From NCBI RefSeq assembly GCF_017377395.1, contig NZ_CP061800.1, positions 1 to 64,000 on the forward strand: a DNA stretch of 64,000 nt, read 5' to 3'. Shown here one piece after another: positions 1-8,059 of this stretch. Position numbers and translations under genes: made by a program. The notes beneath the pieces are model-generated. The model worked only from the letters and a program-made list of their open reading frames with translations. It did no database searches and was not told the origin of the DNA. Position 1 is the stretch's first letter, and every line of letters begins with the position of its first letter. The stretch comes from Desulfonema magnum. Its GTDB lineage: Bacteria > Desulfobacterota > Desulfobacteria > Desulfobacterales > 4be13.

Positions 1-162
1 GTTCAGCACTCAGCGTGCCTGACGTGATCTTACCGGCATCCAGATTCGGTATCTGTTCAGCACTCAGCGTGCCTGACGTGATCTTACCGGCATCCAAATC
101 CGGTATCTGTTCAATGTTCAGGGTGCCTGACGTAATCTTGGCGGCATCCAAATTCGGTATCT
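1..162 (-). repeat. 54-bp in-frame tandem repeat in fibre-like gene
   Basis: Three successive 54-bp units (1-54, 55-108, 109-162) each encode one 18-residue unit of the fibre-like protein. The first two differ at only two bases and the third is more diverged, so the array appears to have grown recently at the window-edge side. Confidence 0.9.
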
Positions 163-805
163 GATTTACATTCAGCGTACCGTCGGAAATATTATCCGCA
201 TTCAAATTGGTCAGGTTTGCCCCGTTGCCTTGGAATTCATCAGCCCTGACTTTCCCCCTGACCTCCAGTTTCTCTCCCGGGGTTATCGTTCCGATGCCCA
301 GGCTGCCGCCTACAAATAAATTTCCATCTGCCTGGAGATTCTTATCTCCCGGATCAGAATCTCCTCCCACATGAAGTCCGCCATTTACAGTCAGCTTTGC
401 TCCCGGGCCTGTCGTGCCGATGCCGACCTTGCCGTCCTTATTGACAATGAAAGGCGTGGCATCCTTATCTTCATCATCTATCCGAAGCGCGTCCAGGTTT
501 TCGGGCTGTCGGATATGCAGTCTTGCCGACGGTTCATCATTGCTGATACCGACATTGCCAAATTCGCTGTCAATAAAAAATCTGCTGGTTTCAAAAGGAT
601 CAGATATGCTAAACCCGGGTTTTTTCTTGCCCTGAAGTTTCTGGAAGATGCGCCAAGTATTCTCCTTTGTGCCGGTGCCAAAATCTAAAAGCGTCTTTTC
701 CGAATTCATAACAGATTCAATAAAGTCATAGAAGTCATTCCCGGAAGACGGTGTGCCCTGGCCGGACACATTCTGAAGCTGATCATTTATCTCCTGACTG
801 TCCAT
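1..805 (-). CDS. Fibre-like repeat protein, partial (C-terminus off the left edge)
   Basis: Reading from ATG at 805 the frame stays open to base 1, so about 268 residues are visible and the C-terminus is missing. There is no signal peptide. From about residue 85 the protein carries the V-G-I-G-T-x-x-P-x-x-K-L-x-V-x-G motif typical of phage-tail-fibre-like and bacterial surface fibre proteins, then A-x-x-F-x-G-x-G-x-x-L-T-N-L. The last visible part is an 18-residue repeat (about I-P-N-L-D-A-G-K-I-T-S-G-T-L-S-A-E-Q) encoded by a 54-bp tandem repeat at 1-162. A related but secreted protein lies at 50369-51731. It is last in a minus-strand cluster with four paralogous genes. Function is not known; a structural, trimeric fibre role is inference from the motif. 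Confidence 0.75.
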   Translation of the reverse strand, partial: MDSQEINDQLQNVSGQGTPSSGNDFYDFIESVMNSEKTLLDFGTGTKENTWRIFQKLQGKKKPGFSISDPFETSRFFIDSEFGNVGISNDEPSARLHIRQPENLDALRIDDEDKDATPFIVNKDGKVGIGTTGPGAKLTVNGGLHVGGDSDPGDKNLQADGNLFVGGSLGIGTITPGEKLEVRGKVRADEFQGNGANLTNLNADNISDGTLNVNQIPNLDAAKITSGTLNIEQIPDLDAGKITSGTLSAEQIPNLDAGKITSGTLSAE

Positions 806-868
806 TTTATAATCCCTTGCATTAGCTGTCAAATTAGAGAAAAGCTAAATTTTTTAAAAAAATTTTAG

Positions 869-1495
869 TTAGTCCGAGTCCTTTCCTTCCTGCTCGGACA
901 GGCTTCGGAGACGTTCCTCCAGCGTGGCAGGTGGCGGAACAGGTACGAGTTTGGTTCGGAGTATGCTGGCTGCCTCCGCATTGTAGCTGTATGAGCTTGC
1001 GTAGCTGGCATCTACTGGCGTGACCGTTACCCGGAACTGCTGAGAATCGCCATTTGTTCCCCTCAAACCTGATATCCCGGCAGCGGAAACAGATGCCTCA
1101 TTGACCTGAGCTTTGGCCTGTATCACCTTATTTATTCTCATGGCAACCTTCATTTCGATCATTGTGTCCACAAACTGATAAAAATTAGGCACAAAGCCCA
1201 GTTCCGTCATGCTTGCTTTTTTCGGAACTCTCTTGCCGTCAACCACATCGTAACCGAAGAATATTCTCGAATCAATCACCGTGGGAGACGTCGTGGGATT
1301 ACCGGCCGCGTCCAGAAGTTCTCCGGTATCCAGATCACGCGCCAGTCGCTGACCGCTCATAAACTCTGCCACCGTCATGCTGGATTTATCCAACTGAAAT
1401 TGCGCATCAGCAATGGCCATGGCAACGGAGCGAATCATCTCTCCCATAGGCACATTCAGAATATCCTGTCCGATTTGCGGATTATTATCTGCCAT
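869..1495 (-). CDS. Paralogous family protein A (unrecognised family)
   Basis: A 208-residue protein whose family I do not recognise by name. Three blocks are shared with the proteins at 2128-2655, 2665-3120 and, more distantly, 3504-4142: an N-terminal helix (VPMGEMIRSVAMAIADAQ, then L-D-x-x-S), a middle block (ELGFVPNFYQFVDT-M-I-E-M-K), and a C-terminal block (A-S-Y-x-S-x-Y-x-Y-x-A-E-A-A-S-x-x-R-T-K, then VPVPPP and a charged L-E-E-R-L-R-S-L tail). This copy has an extra ~35-residue insert after the N-terminal helix. No signal peptide or membrane segment. A GAGGAT ribosome site precedes the ATG. Order and strand suggest co-expression with the fibre-like gene downstream, though a repeat array separates it from its upstream paralogue. 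Confidence 0.8.
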   Translation of the reverse strand: MADNNPQIGQDILNVPMGEMIRSVAMAIADAQFQLDKSSMTVAEFMSGQRLARDLDTGELLDAAGNPTTSPTVIDSRIFFGYDVVDGKRVPKKASMTELGFVPNFYQFVDTMIEMKVAMRINKVIQAKAQVNEASVSAAGISGLRGTNGDSQQFRVTVTPVDASYASSYSYNAEAASILRTKLVPVPPPATLEERLRSLSEQEGKDSD

Positions 1496-1570
1496 GCTTT
1501 ATCCTCATTTTTTGCAATCTCTGATTTTCAAAATTGATCAAAGCCCCGTCCCTCTCATTCTCTCGTTTCT

Positions 1571-1998
1571 CTCGTTCCCACGCTTTGCGTGGGAATGCAG
1601 CTCAGACGCTTCGCGTCCTGGCGGTCCCGGACGTATGCACGACCAAAGTGCGGACAGGCAAATAAAAGAAGTCCGCCAGATGAAAAATTTCTCTCGTTCC
1701 CTCGTTCCCACGCTTTGCGTGGGAATGCAGATCAGACGCTTCGCGTCCTGGCGGTCCCGGACGTATGCACGGCTAACATGCGGACAGGCAAATAAAAGAA
1801 GTCCGCCAGATGAAAAATTTCTCTCGTTCCCTCGTTCCCACGCTTTGCGTGGGAATGCAGATCAGACGCTTCGCGTCCTGGCGGTCCCGGACGTATGCAC
1901 GGCTAACATGCGGACAGGCAAATAAAAGAAGTCCGCCAGATGAAAAATTTCTCTCGTTCCCTCGTTCCCACGCTTTGCGTGGGAATGCCTTCCGGATG
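1571..1998. repeat. 130-bp tandem array built on a REP-like palindrome
   Basis: Units begin at 1571, 1701, 1831 and 1961, exactly 130 bp apart; three are full and the fourth breaks off after the palindrome. Each starts with CGTTCCCACGCTTTGCGTGG, a near-perfect inverted repeat, and includes a second inverted repeat GACGCTTCGCGTC. The array fills the 632-bp gap 1496-2127, which holds no convincing gene; open frames here are by-products of the repeat. Confidence 0.9.
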
Positions 1999-2035
1999 CT
2001 TCGTGTCCCGTGGCAGACGGACTAGTTCCGGATTC

Positions 2036-2086
2036 AGGACGCGAAGCGTCCGCGCTGCATTCCCACGCAAAGCGTGGGAACGAGAT
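2036..2086. repeat. REP-like palindrome, inverted relative to the 130-bp array
   Basis: The sequence GACGCGAAGCGTCC followed by GCATTCCCACGCAAAGCGTG and GGAACGAG is the reverse complement of the start of the 130-bp units. Further copies or half-copies of the same palindrome occur near 7832, 22600, 30978, 35669, 35690-35830 and 42520. Confidence 0.85.
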
Positions 2087-2127
2087 CGTTAAAAAAATTT
2101 TTTTCTCATCTGATGATAGCCCCCTCA

Positions 2128-2655
2128 TTATTTATTTTCCTCAGCCAGTTCACGCATTCGATCCTGCAAAATGCTTGGCGGCGGAACCGGAACCATCTTC
2201 GTCCGTATCACGCTGGCTCCCTCCGCACTGTATTGAAAACGGGAAGAAAAACGGGCACTGACTGTTGTCACCTTTGTCGTTGTCGTAGAACCGCCAAGCC
2301 CCAGAAAACCGTGGCGTTTTGTTTTTGTTTTTGTTGTTGTTGTTGTTTTTTCCTGCTCGCTCGTCTGGTCCTGATTTATGCTCACCGACACTTTAATATC
2401 CAAAACAGCTTCCACAAACTGATAAAACGACGGCGTAAATCCCAATTCCAGCAAAGAAAGTTTCTGATCATTAAACATTACCATCGTATCCATTGTTTCG
2501 CCATCATCAGTTTTATATTTTCCCGTCATCATCTCGGCGATACGGGTACTCGTCATATCTAAGTCAAACTGAGCCTCAGCAATACCCATCGCCATTGATC
2601 CGACCATTTCGGCCATAGGCGTTTCACTTAATTGATGTGCAATGTTGTCCGGCAT
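2128..2655 (-). CDS. Paralogous family protein B (unrecognised family)
   Basis: 175 residues with the same three blocks as its neighbours: N-terminal ETPMAEMVGSMAMGIAEAQ then F-D-L-D, middle ELGFTPSFYQFVEAVLDIKV, and C-terminal S-S-R-F-Q-Y-S-A-E-G-A-S-V-I-R-T-K followed by MVPVPPPS. Between the middle and C-terminal blocks is a low-complexity threonine/lysine stretch (about residues 100-130). The gap to the upstream paralogue at 2665-3120 is only 9 bp, so the two are very probably co-transcribed. The conserved hydrophobic spacing and absence of a signal peptide suggest a cytoplasmic or assembled structural component; no activity can be assigned. Confidence 0.82.
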   Translation of the reverse strand: MPDNIAHQLSETPMAEMVGSMAMGIAEAQFDLDMTSTRIAEMMTGKYKTDDGETMDTMVMFNDQKLSLLELGFTPSFYQFVEAVLDIKVSVSINQDQTSEQEKTTTTTKTKTKRHGFLGLGGSTTTTKVTTVSARFSSRFQYSAEGASVIRTKMVPVPPPSILQDRMRELAEENK

Positions 2656-2664
2656 AGGATATTA

Positions 2665-3120
2665 TCACCATTGTTGTTCTTGTTCCGTCTCAATCAGTTC
2701 CCGGATACGCTCTTCCAAAATTCCCGGAGGCGGCACCGTGACCAGCTTGGTCCGAAGCAGACTGCATCCTTCCACACTGTATTGATATCTGTTGGAATAT
2801 GAAGCATTCACTGTCACAGCCCGGGCCTGATACTTTGTCCCTCCGCTGGAAGAGGAGGTGGTTGTCATTGTGATTGACATTTTAACTTCAATGACTGAAT
2901 CAATGAACTGATAGAACGTAGGAGTGAAGCCCAGCTCCAGCAAAGAATATCTTTTATTGCCGAAATTGACCCGGTCAGCATCGTTCGTGCCGCTCATCAT
3001 CTGAGCAATACGCAGGCTGGTCTGGTCCAAACGGTACTGAGCCTCAGCAATGCCCTCGCCCATAGACTTGATCATCTCGTCTAACGGGACATCAAGCAGT
3101 TGTTTTCCGATATTCGGCAT
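2665..3120 (-). CDS. Paralogous family protein C (shortest, core-only copy)
   Basis: 151 residues and the most compact copy of the family, so probably the closest to the core fold: N-terminal VPLDEMIKSMGEGIAEAQYR, L-D-Q-T-S, MMSG, then ELGFTPTFYQFIDSVIEVKM, a short Ser/Thr/Gly linker, and V-N-A-S-Y-S-N-R-Y-Q-Y-S-V-E-G-C-S-L-L-R-T-K with VTVPPP and a charged E-E-R-I-R-E-L tail. It is first of the tightly spaced pair C-B. Upstream lie a heptamer array and a mini-element that separate it from the fourth paralogue. Confidence 0.82.
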   Translation of the reverse strand: MPNIGKQLLDVPLDEMIKSMGEGIAEAQYRLDQTSLRIAQMMSGTNDADRVNFGNKRYSLLELGFTPTFYQFIDSVIEVKMSITMTTTSSSSGGTKYQARAVTVNASYSNRYQYSVEGCSLLRTKLVTVPPPGILEERIRELIETEQEQQW

Positions 3121-3141
3121 ACTTTAATCTCCCTTTTTTTG

Positions 3142-3205
3142 GGTGTTAGGTGTTAGGTGTTAGGTGTTTAGGTGTTAGGTGTTAGGTGTTAGGTGTTAGG
3201 TGTTA
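3142..3205. repeat. (GGTGTTA)n heptamer array
   Basis: About nine tandem copies of a 7-bp unit GGTGTTA, with one 8-bp slip. A complementary array (CCTAACA)n lies at 3446-3500 in opposite orientation, bracketing the mini-element at 3291-3423. The same unit recurs near 34770, 37097, 37795-37875 and 42545-42592. Confidence 0.9.
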
Positions 3206-3290
3206 AGAAGTATTTTAAAATTTTGCCTTTCGTTGTGGCAGGCAAGTCACGGGTGTTCATCAGTTTTTTTTGTGCAAAAAGTGGCCACCC

Positions 3291-3423
3291 CAATGCTGCT
3301 GACTTAGGCAGTTCCGAACGGATCCGGAGTGCAAAAATTTTATTTTTGCGCTTGCGAAAAAGCATTTTTCGCACTCCGGAGAACGTACCGAAAAACCCGC
3401 TTATTCTTAAGTCAACAGCATTG
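3291..3423. mobile_element. Short inverted-repeat element (MITE-like), 133 bp
   Basis: Ends match as imperfect terminal inverted repeats: CAATGCTGCTGACTTA at 3291-3306 against the complement of 3408-3423 (15 of 16 bases). The interior contains another inverted repeat, CCGGAGTGC...GCACTCCGG, with an A/T-rich run; the same interior motif occurs in the element at 35706-35809, so the two look related. No clear target duplication was found. Confidence 0.6.
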
Positions 3424-3445
3424 TCCCCCCTCCCTTAGTTTTTCC

Positions 3446-3500
3446 TGACACCTAACACCTAACACCTAACACCTAACACCTAAAGCCTAAACACCTAAAA
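3446..3500. repeat. (CCTAACA)n heptamer array
   Basis: Seven or so copies of a 7-bp unit, the reverse complement of the array at 3142-3205. It ends just before the stop codon of the gene at 3504-4142. Confidence 0.9.
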
Positions 3501-3503
3501 CCC

Positions 3504-4142
3504 TTATGTAAACGACAGTTTCAGAATAACTTGCTGGCCCGGGGAAAGCATTTCTCCGGCTTCAGGTTCGGTTCCCTCAATTTTTTCACTGTCTGATGGT
3601 TCTGAAACTCCTTCGGAAAAGCCATACGGAACCCCGAGGGTGTTCAGCAGAACCCGTGCTTTGCCATATTCCATATTTTCCATCGCAGGAACCACTTTTA
3701 TTTCGGATGCCTGGGGCGAAGGCGGTACAGGGACAATGCGGAACTTCAGAGAACTGGCTGCTTTCAGATCATAATCATATCTGTTTGTATAATTTGCGTC
3801 CATGGGGGCAGCGTAAAGCTTGATCCGTCCCGGGACCGAAGACGGGGCACCTGTTCCGGTCAAAGCTTCTGCTGTTCCTTCTGTGACTTCGCTTTTACTG
3901 GCAGTCAGGGACACGGAAATTTCCGCATTCAGTTCAGGAATTTTATACCAGGTAGGCTGATAGCCAAGTTGGCGCAATTCCTCTAACATCTTATCCCCGC
4001 CCTTATAAATTGCCTTAAACGTTTCCACAGTCGCCATATCCATACTCTGCTGGGCTTCGGCCAGCCCGCGTCCGACCGCCGCGATCAGGTCTCCCAACGG
4101 AGCAGACAACGCATCGCTTATATTCGCTAAATCTTGTGCCAT
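3504..4142 (-). CDS. Paralogous family protein D with C-terminal PASTA-like domain
   Basis: 212 residues. Residues 1-140 are a diverged copy of the local family: APLGDLIAAVGRGLAEAQ, then ELRQLGYQPTWYKIPELNAE, and D-A-N-Y-T-N-R-Y-D-Y-D-L-K-A-A-S-S-L-K-F-R followed by IVPVPPSP. From about residue 145 the rest reads as one PASTA-like domain: V-V-P-A-M-E-N-M, then Y-G-K-A-R-V-L-L-N-T-L-G-V-P-Y, and P-E-A-G-E-M-L-S-P-G-Q-Q-V-I-L-K-L-S. PASTA domains are known in cell-wall kinases and penicillin-binding proteins, where they are extracytoplasmic; here there is no membrane anchor, so this may be a structural use of the fold. Most upstream gene of the minus-strand cluster. Confidence 0.8.
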   Translation of the reverse strand: MAQDLANISDALSAPLGDLIAAVGRGLAEAQQSMDMATVETFKAIYKGGDKMLEELRQLGYQPTWYKIPELNAEISVSLTASKSEVTEGTAEALTGTGAPSSVPGRIKLYAAPMDANYTNRYDYDLKAASSLKFRIVPVPPSPQASEIKVVPAMENMEYGKARVLLNTLGVPYGFSEGVSEPSDSEKIEGTEPEAGEMLSPGQQVILKLSFT

Positions 4143-4339
4143 AGATTCCCTCTGATTTTTTAAAAAAAGATGATTTACAGTACGCAGACAAGACTCCGCC
4201 GTGCCTTCTCCACGTCCATTTCAAAGTATGTAATTACCCGGACAAAAATTTTCCGGTATTTTTATCTGAATCTCATTTAAGCCGGTTCAGGCGGCTTTGC
4301 TGATAATTCTGGCCGAAAATATATGTCCGGGTACTTAGT

Positions 4340-5158
4340 TTATCTTTCCACCCTGTTCCTTCTTGATAAAATGGCTTCAGGATCGATCTCTCCCAGATTA
4401 TTAAAAACATAATCGGGTTGATACGGGAACCGGTTCATGATTCTCCTGGTTGTCACTCCGGACAGAACCAGACAGGTGGTCATTCCGGATTCAAAACCAC
4501 CCATTATATCCGTATCCATTCTGTCTCCTATCATAAAACAGTTTGCCGAATGCACCCCTAATTTCTTCCGTGCTAAAAACATCATGGCCGGATTTGGCTT
4601 CCCCAGAAAATATGGGGTAACCCCGGTAACCTTTTCGACGGGGGCAACCAAGGCACCGCATGCGGGCACCGGTCCTCTCGAGCTGGGTCCGGTTAAATCC
4701 TGATTGGTAGCGATGAATTTTGCGCCTTCCTGGATCAGTAAGGTAGCCTCAATGATTTTGGCATAATCATATTCCTCGGTCTCAGCGATGACTACATAAT
4801 CAGGTTTTTCAGATGTTATTTTAATATCCGCATGTTCAAATTCATCGATAACGCCTTTGCCTCCAATAACATAAGCCGAGCAGCCATTTGGCCTTTGCAC
4901 TTTGAGAAAGCTTGCGGTTGCCATGGCCGAGGTATAAAAATAGTCCTCAGTGACATCTATTCCCATGGTCAAAAGTCGGTCCCTCAGTTCCGACGGGGTA
5001 TGATAGGAATTGTTAGTTAAAAACAGAAATTTGTAATTCCCCTGCTTTAGCCTGTTTACAAAGTCTTTCGCCCCGGAAATCAATTTTGAACCGGTATATA
5101 CAACCCCGTCCATATCCAGTATAAACGATTTTTGGTAACTTCTGTTATCTTCTTGCAT
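4340..5158 (-). CDS. HAD-superfamily (subfamily IIA, NagD-like) phosphatase
   Basis: 272 residues, the usual length for NagD/4-nitrophenylphosphatase-type HAD hydrolases. Motif I is F-I-L-D-M-D-G-V-V-Y near residue 14 (nucleophile and acid Asp), motif II is FLTNNS near residue 46, and the motif III/IV region has GKPNP with its Lys and GDRMDTDIMGG near residue 210. The cap between motifs II and III fits the C2 type. Substrate cannot be told from sequence; sugar phosphates and nucleotides are known substrates in the family. It stands alone on the minus strand, not obviously in an operon with its neighbours. Confidence 0.9.
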   Translation of the reverse strand: MQEDNRSYQKSFILDMDGVVYTGSKLISGAKDFVNRLKQGNYKFLFLTNNSYHTPSELRDRLLTMGIDVTEDYFYTSAMATASFLKVQRPNGCSAYVIGGKGVIDEFEHADIKITSEKPDYVVIAETEEYDYAKIIEATLLIQEGAKFIATNQDLTGPSSRGPVPACGALVAPVEKVTGVTPYFLGKPNPAMMFLARKKLGVHSANCFMIGDRMDTDIMGGFESGMTTCLVLSGVTTRRIMNRFPYQPDYVFNNLGEIDPEAILSRRNRVER

Positions 5159-5376
5159 AATTACAACCTATGGCCTAAAGTTGATGTTAAGCGACGGCGT
5201 GGGCCGGATCGAATCGGAAGCCCGCGCCGTCCGCTGGAATGATTGATTATGTGACGTTTTCCAATTTTCAATTTCAGATGTCTCTGTTCCAAAAAGTCAA
5301 AACCCATGTTACATCAGGTTGACCTTTTTGTATGCCATAAAAGTCAATATTGATAGCAGAATGTGTGACTTGGATA

Positions 5377-7548
5377 TCAGCCATTTTCGCCGAGTATTTT
5401 ATTTAATACCTCAGCCAATTGCGATCTTGTGTATGGTTTCGGCATAACACCGCAAAAGCCATAATCCTCATAATTCCCCATAATTGGATCATTTGAGTAA
5501 CCCGAAGATACAACCGCCTTTACTTTCGGGTCAATTTTCAACAACTCCGGAACTGCTTTGTCGCCTCCCATACCACCTGGCACTGTCAGATCAAGAATCA
5601 CAAGATCAAATGGGCTGTTTCTCTGACAGGATTCCCGGTATTTCTCAATTGCTTCAGAACCATCCATGGCATATACGGGTTTATATCCCATGTGAGTCAG
5701 CATTCTTCCTACCATCTTCAAAATGGGTTCCTGATCGTCCATAATGAGGATTTTACCTTGGCCAGTATGCTGTCCAAGCCCATTTTCAGATTCATGGGCA
5801 GTTTTGTCAGAAGCAGGCAGATAGATATGAAAGACAGTTCCTTTTCCTATTTCAGAATATACAGTGATATGACCGCCATGTCTTTTAATGATCGAATAAG
5901 CTGTGGCAAGACCGAGACCGCTGCCTTTTTGTTTTGTTGTGAAATACGGTTCAAAAATATTGGAAATATACTTTTCCTGGATACCAACCCCTTCGTCTTG
6001 AATGGATATCTTCACATACTTTCCCTCAGACAGATTTAAATCATCACCGGTATCTATTTCCACGTTTTCAGATTGTATGGTGATCATGCCGCCGTTGGGC
6101 ATAGCCTGATCCGCATTGATCACAATATTGCTGACAACCTGATGAATCTGGCCTGAGTCGGCCTCCGCACGCCACAAATCGTGTGCCAGATGATATTCAC
6201 ACTTGGACTTGGCACCTCTGCCCACAAACCCTGAAGAATCTTTGATGAGCTGATTCAGCGGGATTACCTTTTTTATGGGTTCGCCACCTTTGGCAAAAAT
6301 GAGCAATTGTTGGGTAAGATTCTGAGCCTGCTTCGCACCTTCCTGAACATCAGTCAAAACATCATAAAGTGCTTTATTTTTGTCCATTTGGGATAAAGCA
6401 TATGAAATGTTTCCGATTATGATACCAAGTAAATTATTAAAATCATGAGCAATGCCACCTGCCAGAGTACCTATGGCCTCCATTTTCTGGGTATGCCGGA
6501 CGGACACCTCCAGTTTCTGTCGCTCTTTTTCCTTCCGATCTCTTTCCAGACGAGCATTTAAAACCGGACCGATTGCCGAGACGATATTTTCCAACAGATC
6601 GATGTCTTCCTTTTCGTAACTGCTCTCCTTATTGGCGACCTGAATGAGCCCCACAACATTATTCTGATGTATGATTGGCAGTGAGACATGATTCGTTATT
6701 TTTATGTGTCCATGAGGTGTTCTGACCGAAGGTTCATTCAGACAAATCGTGCGTTTTTCTCTGATTGCAACGGGCCACATACTGTTTCCCCATGTCTCCC
6801 GCCTGAAAACAAATCGTTTGTCAGGAACCTGACATTTGTCCCAAACGGTGCGTGTCATGCTCGGAACGACAAGATCCCCCCTTTTATCGATATAGCCAAA
6901 AATACCAAATTTGCTTTCAAGGCCTTCCAAAATAATTTTCAGAACTTCCATATACATATCTTCATCAGGTATATTCAGGAAAACTTCCCCAATCTGATTC
7001 ATGATTCGAAGTTCTTTCTCTCTTTTTAATAATTTTAATCGTGACAAACCCATTTCGCCGATCATTTCTGATAACTGGCAAAAAAAATCGGTGATTTTGA
7101 CAACTTGCTCTTTTGTCAGAATCGGCACTTTTTTTACAGATTCAAGATAGGTGATTTCATCAAACCGGTAGGTCTTTGCCTGTCTGCGAAAAAAATCAAT
7201 GTCAGGGGGTTCTAAAAAAAACTGTCCTGCAAATAAATTGCCGATATGCATCCTTTCAATATAGATTGGTACAGCAACATCCACAAGTCCGTTTTTGCAT
7301 TTATAAATATTAAACTTACTGCCCTTACTAAGTTGGCCTGCAAGAACAGTATCACTTTCAGTACAGCGTTTGGCAGTTTCGGGATGGACACGATGAAAAT
7401 GAGTGCAGATATCCTGCCATTCGGCACCAATCAGTACGTTTCCCTCAAGATCAAGTATGGAAGTGGGCATACTTGTTAATTTTGCATAATTTTCCACCAG
7501 TAGCTTTAACTTGCCAATGTCAAACAAATCATCAAATGCGTAAATCAT
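5377..7548 (-). CDS. PocR-GAF hybrid sensor histidine kinase
   Basis: 723 residues without membrane segments, so a cytoplasmic sensor. Order: PocR-type ligand-binding domain (about 10-165, with conserved Cys residues C48, C62, C84), GAF domain (about 185-335), HisKA with the phospho-acceptor His368 in GGIAHDFNNLLG, HATPase_c (about 440-590, with N-A-x-Q-A-M-P, DEGVGI and GSGLGLATAYSI), and a C-terminal receiver domain (about 605-722; I-L-I-M-D-D-Q, acceptor Asp in V-I-L-D-L-T-V-P-G). A built-in receiver suggests a phosphorelay to an unlinked partner, since no response regulator is adjacent. PocR domains bind small molecules such as 1,3-propanediol in known cases; the ligand here is unknown. 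Confidence 0.92.
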   Translation of the reverse strand: MIYAFDDLFDIGKLKLLVENYAKLTSMPTSILDLEGNVLIGAEWQDICTHFHRVHPETAKRCTESDTVLAGQLSKGSKFNIYKCKNGLVDVAVPIYIERMHIGNLFAGQFFLEPPDIDFFRRQAKTYRFDEITYLESVKKVPILTKEQVVKITDFFCQLSEMIGEMGLSRLKLLKREKELRIMNQIGEVFLNIPDEDMYMEVLKIILEGLESKFGIFGYIDKRGDLVVPSMTRTVWDKCQVPDKRFVFRRETWGNSMWPVAIREKRTICLNEPSVRTPHGHIKITNHVSLPIIHQNNVVGLIQVANKESSYEKEDIDLLENIVSAIGPVLNARLERDRKEKERQKLEVSVRHTQKMEAIGTLAGGIAHDFNNLLGIIIGNISYALSQMDKNKALYDVLTDVQEGAKQAQNLTQQLLIFAKGGEPIKKVIPLNQLIKDSSGFVGRGAKSKCEYHLAHDLWRAEADSGQIHQVVSNIVINADQAMPNGGMITIQSENVEIDTGDDLNLSEGKYVKISIQDEGVGIQEKYISNIFEPYFTTKQKGSGLGLATAYSIIKRHGGHITVYSEIGKGTVFHIYLPASDKTAHESENGLGQHTGQGKILIMDDQEPILKMVGRMLTHMGYKPVYAMDGSEAIEKYRESCQRNSPFDLVILDLTVPGGMGGDKAVPELLKIDPKVKAVVSSGYSNDPIMGNYEDYGFCGVMPKPYTRSQLAEVLNKILGENG

Positions 7549-7955
7549 ATTACTTATCCCTAACCAATTAATATGTTGTGGTAAATGTACTCATCTGAAA
7601 TTCAAAATTGGCGATAAGAATCTGCGGTGCGTTGCTTTTATCAGGCTTTGGACAAACCATCTTATCACTTCCTGAAAAGTAAACAATTGAAAGCCAAGCA
7701 TTTACATTGCGCCATCGCTATTTTTCTGATTATAGCAGATTTAGGGGAGGCCGGTAAAGCCCTGTGGAGAAGGCATATTCGCAATATGATTTGCTGTCAG
7801 CAGACGGAAAGAGCCCCTGAACGATCTCGTTCCCACGCTTCGCGTGGGAATGCAGGACAGACGCTTCGCGTCACGAAAGGCTGACCAATATGCCGTCCTT
7901 ACAGGGCCTGGTCAGCCTTCCCCTGAATCCGTTATAATCAGTTATTTTTTATTAA
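7549..7955. other. Intergenic, one REP-like palindrome
   Basis: No convincing gene. At 7832-7873 there is a REP-like palindrome (CTCGTTCCCACGCTTCGCGT, then GGGAATGCAG and GACGCTTCGCGTC) of the same family as the array at 1571-1998. An 85-codon open frame across this stretch runs through the palindrome and is not credible as a gene. Confidence 0.7.
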
Positions 7956-8059
7956 GGAATGAGCATGAAATAATATGCCCATTTTGATTTTTATATGTTA
8001 AAAAATTGCGTAATCCTGTAAAGTGTATTTCAAAATCACTTTATCAAAAGGAGATTATT

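Noticed and set aside
1413-1925. Open frames across the 130-bp array on the plus strand
   Set aside because: They arise from the repeat being free of stops; the coding content is the repeat itself and overlaps a real gene on the other strand.
1571-1998. Possible CRISPR array from regularly spaced repeats
   Set aside because: The whole 130-bp unit is conserved, including what would be spacers, and there are no cas genes; it is a tandem repeat of a REP-like palindrome.
7627-7884. 85-codon open frame upstream of the insertion sequence
   Set aside because: Runs through a REP palindrome, has no ribosome site and no recognisable domain.
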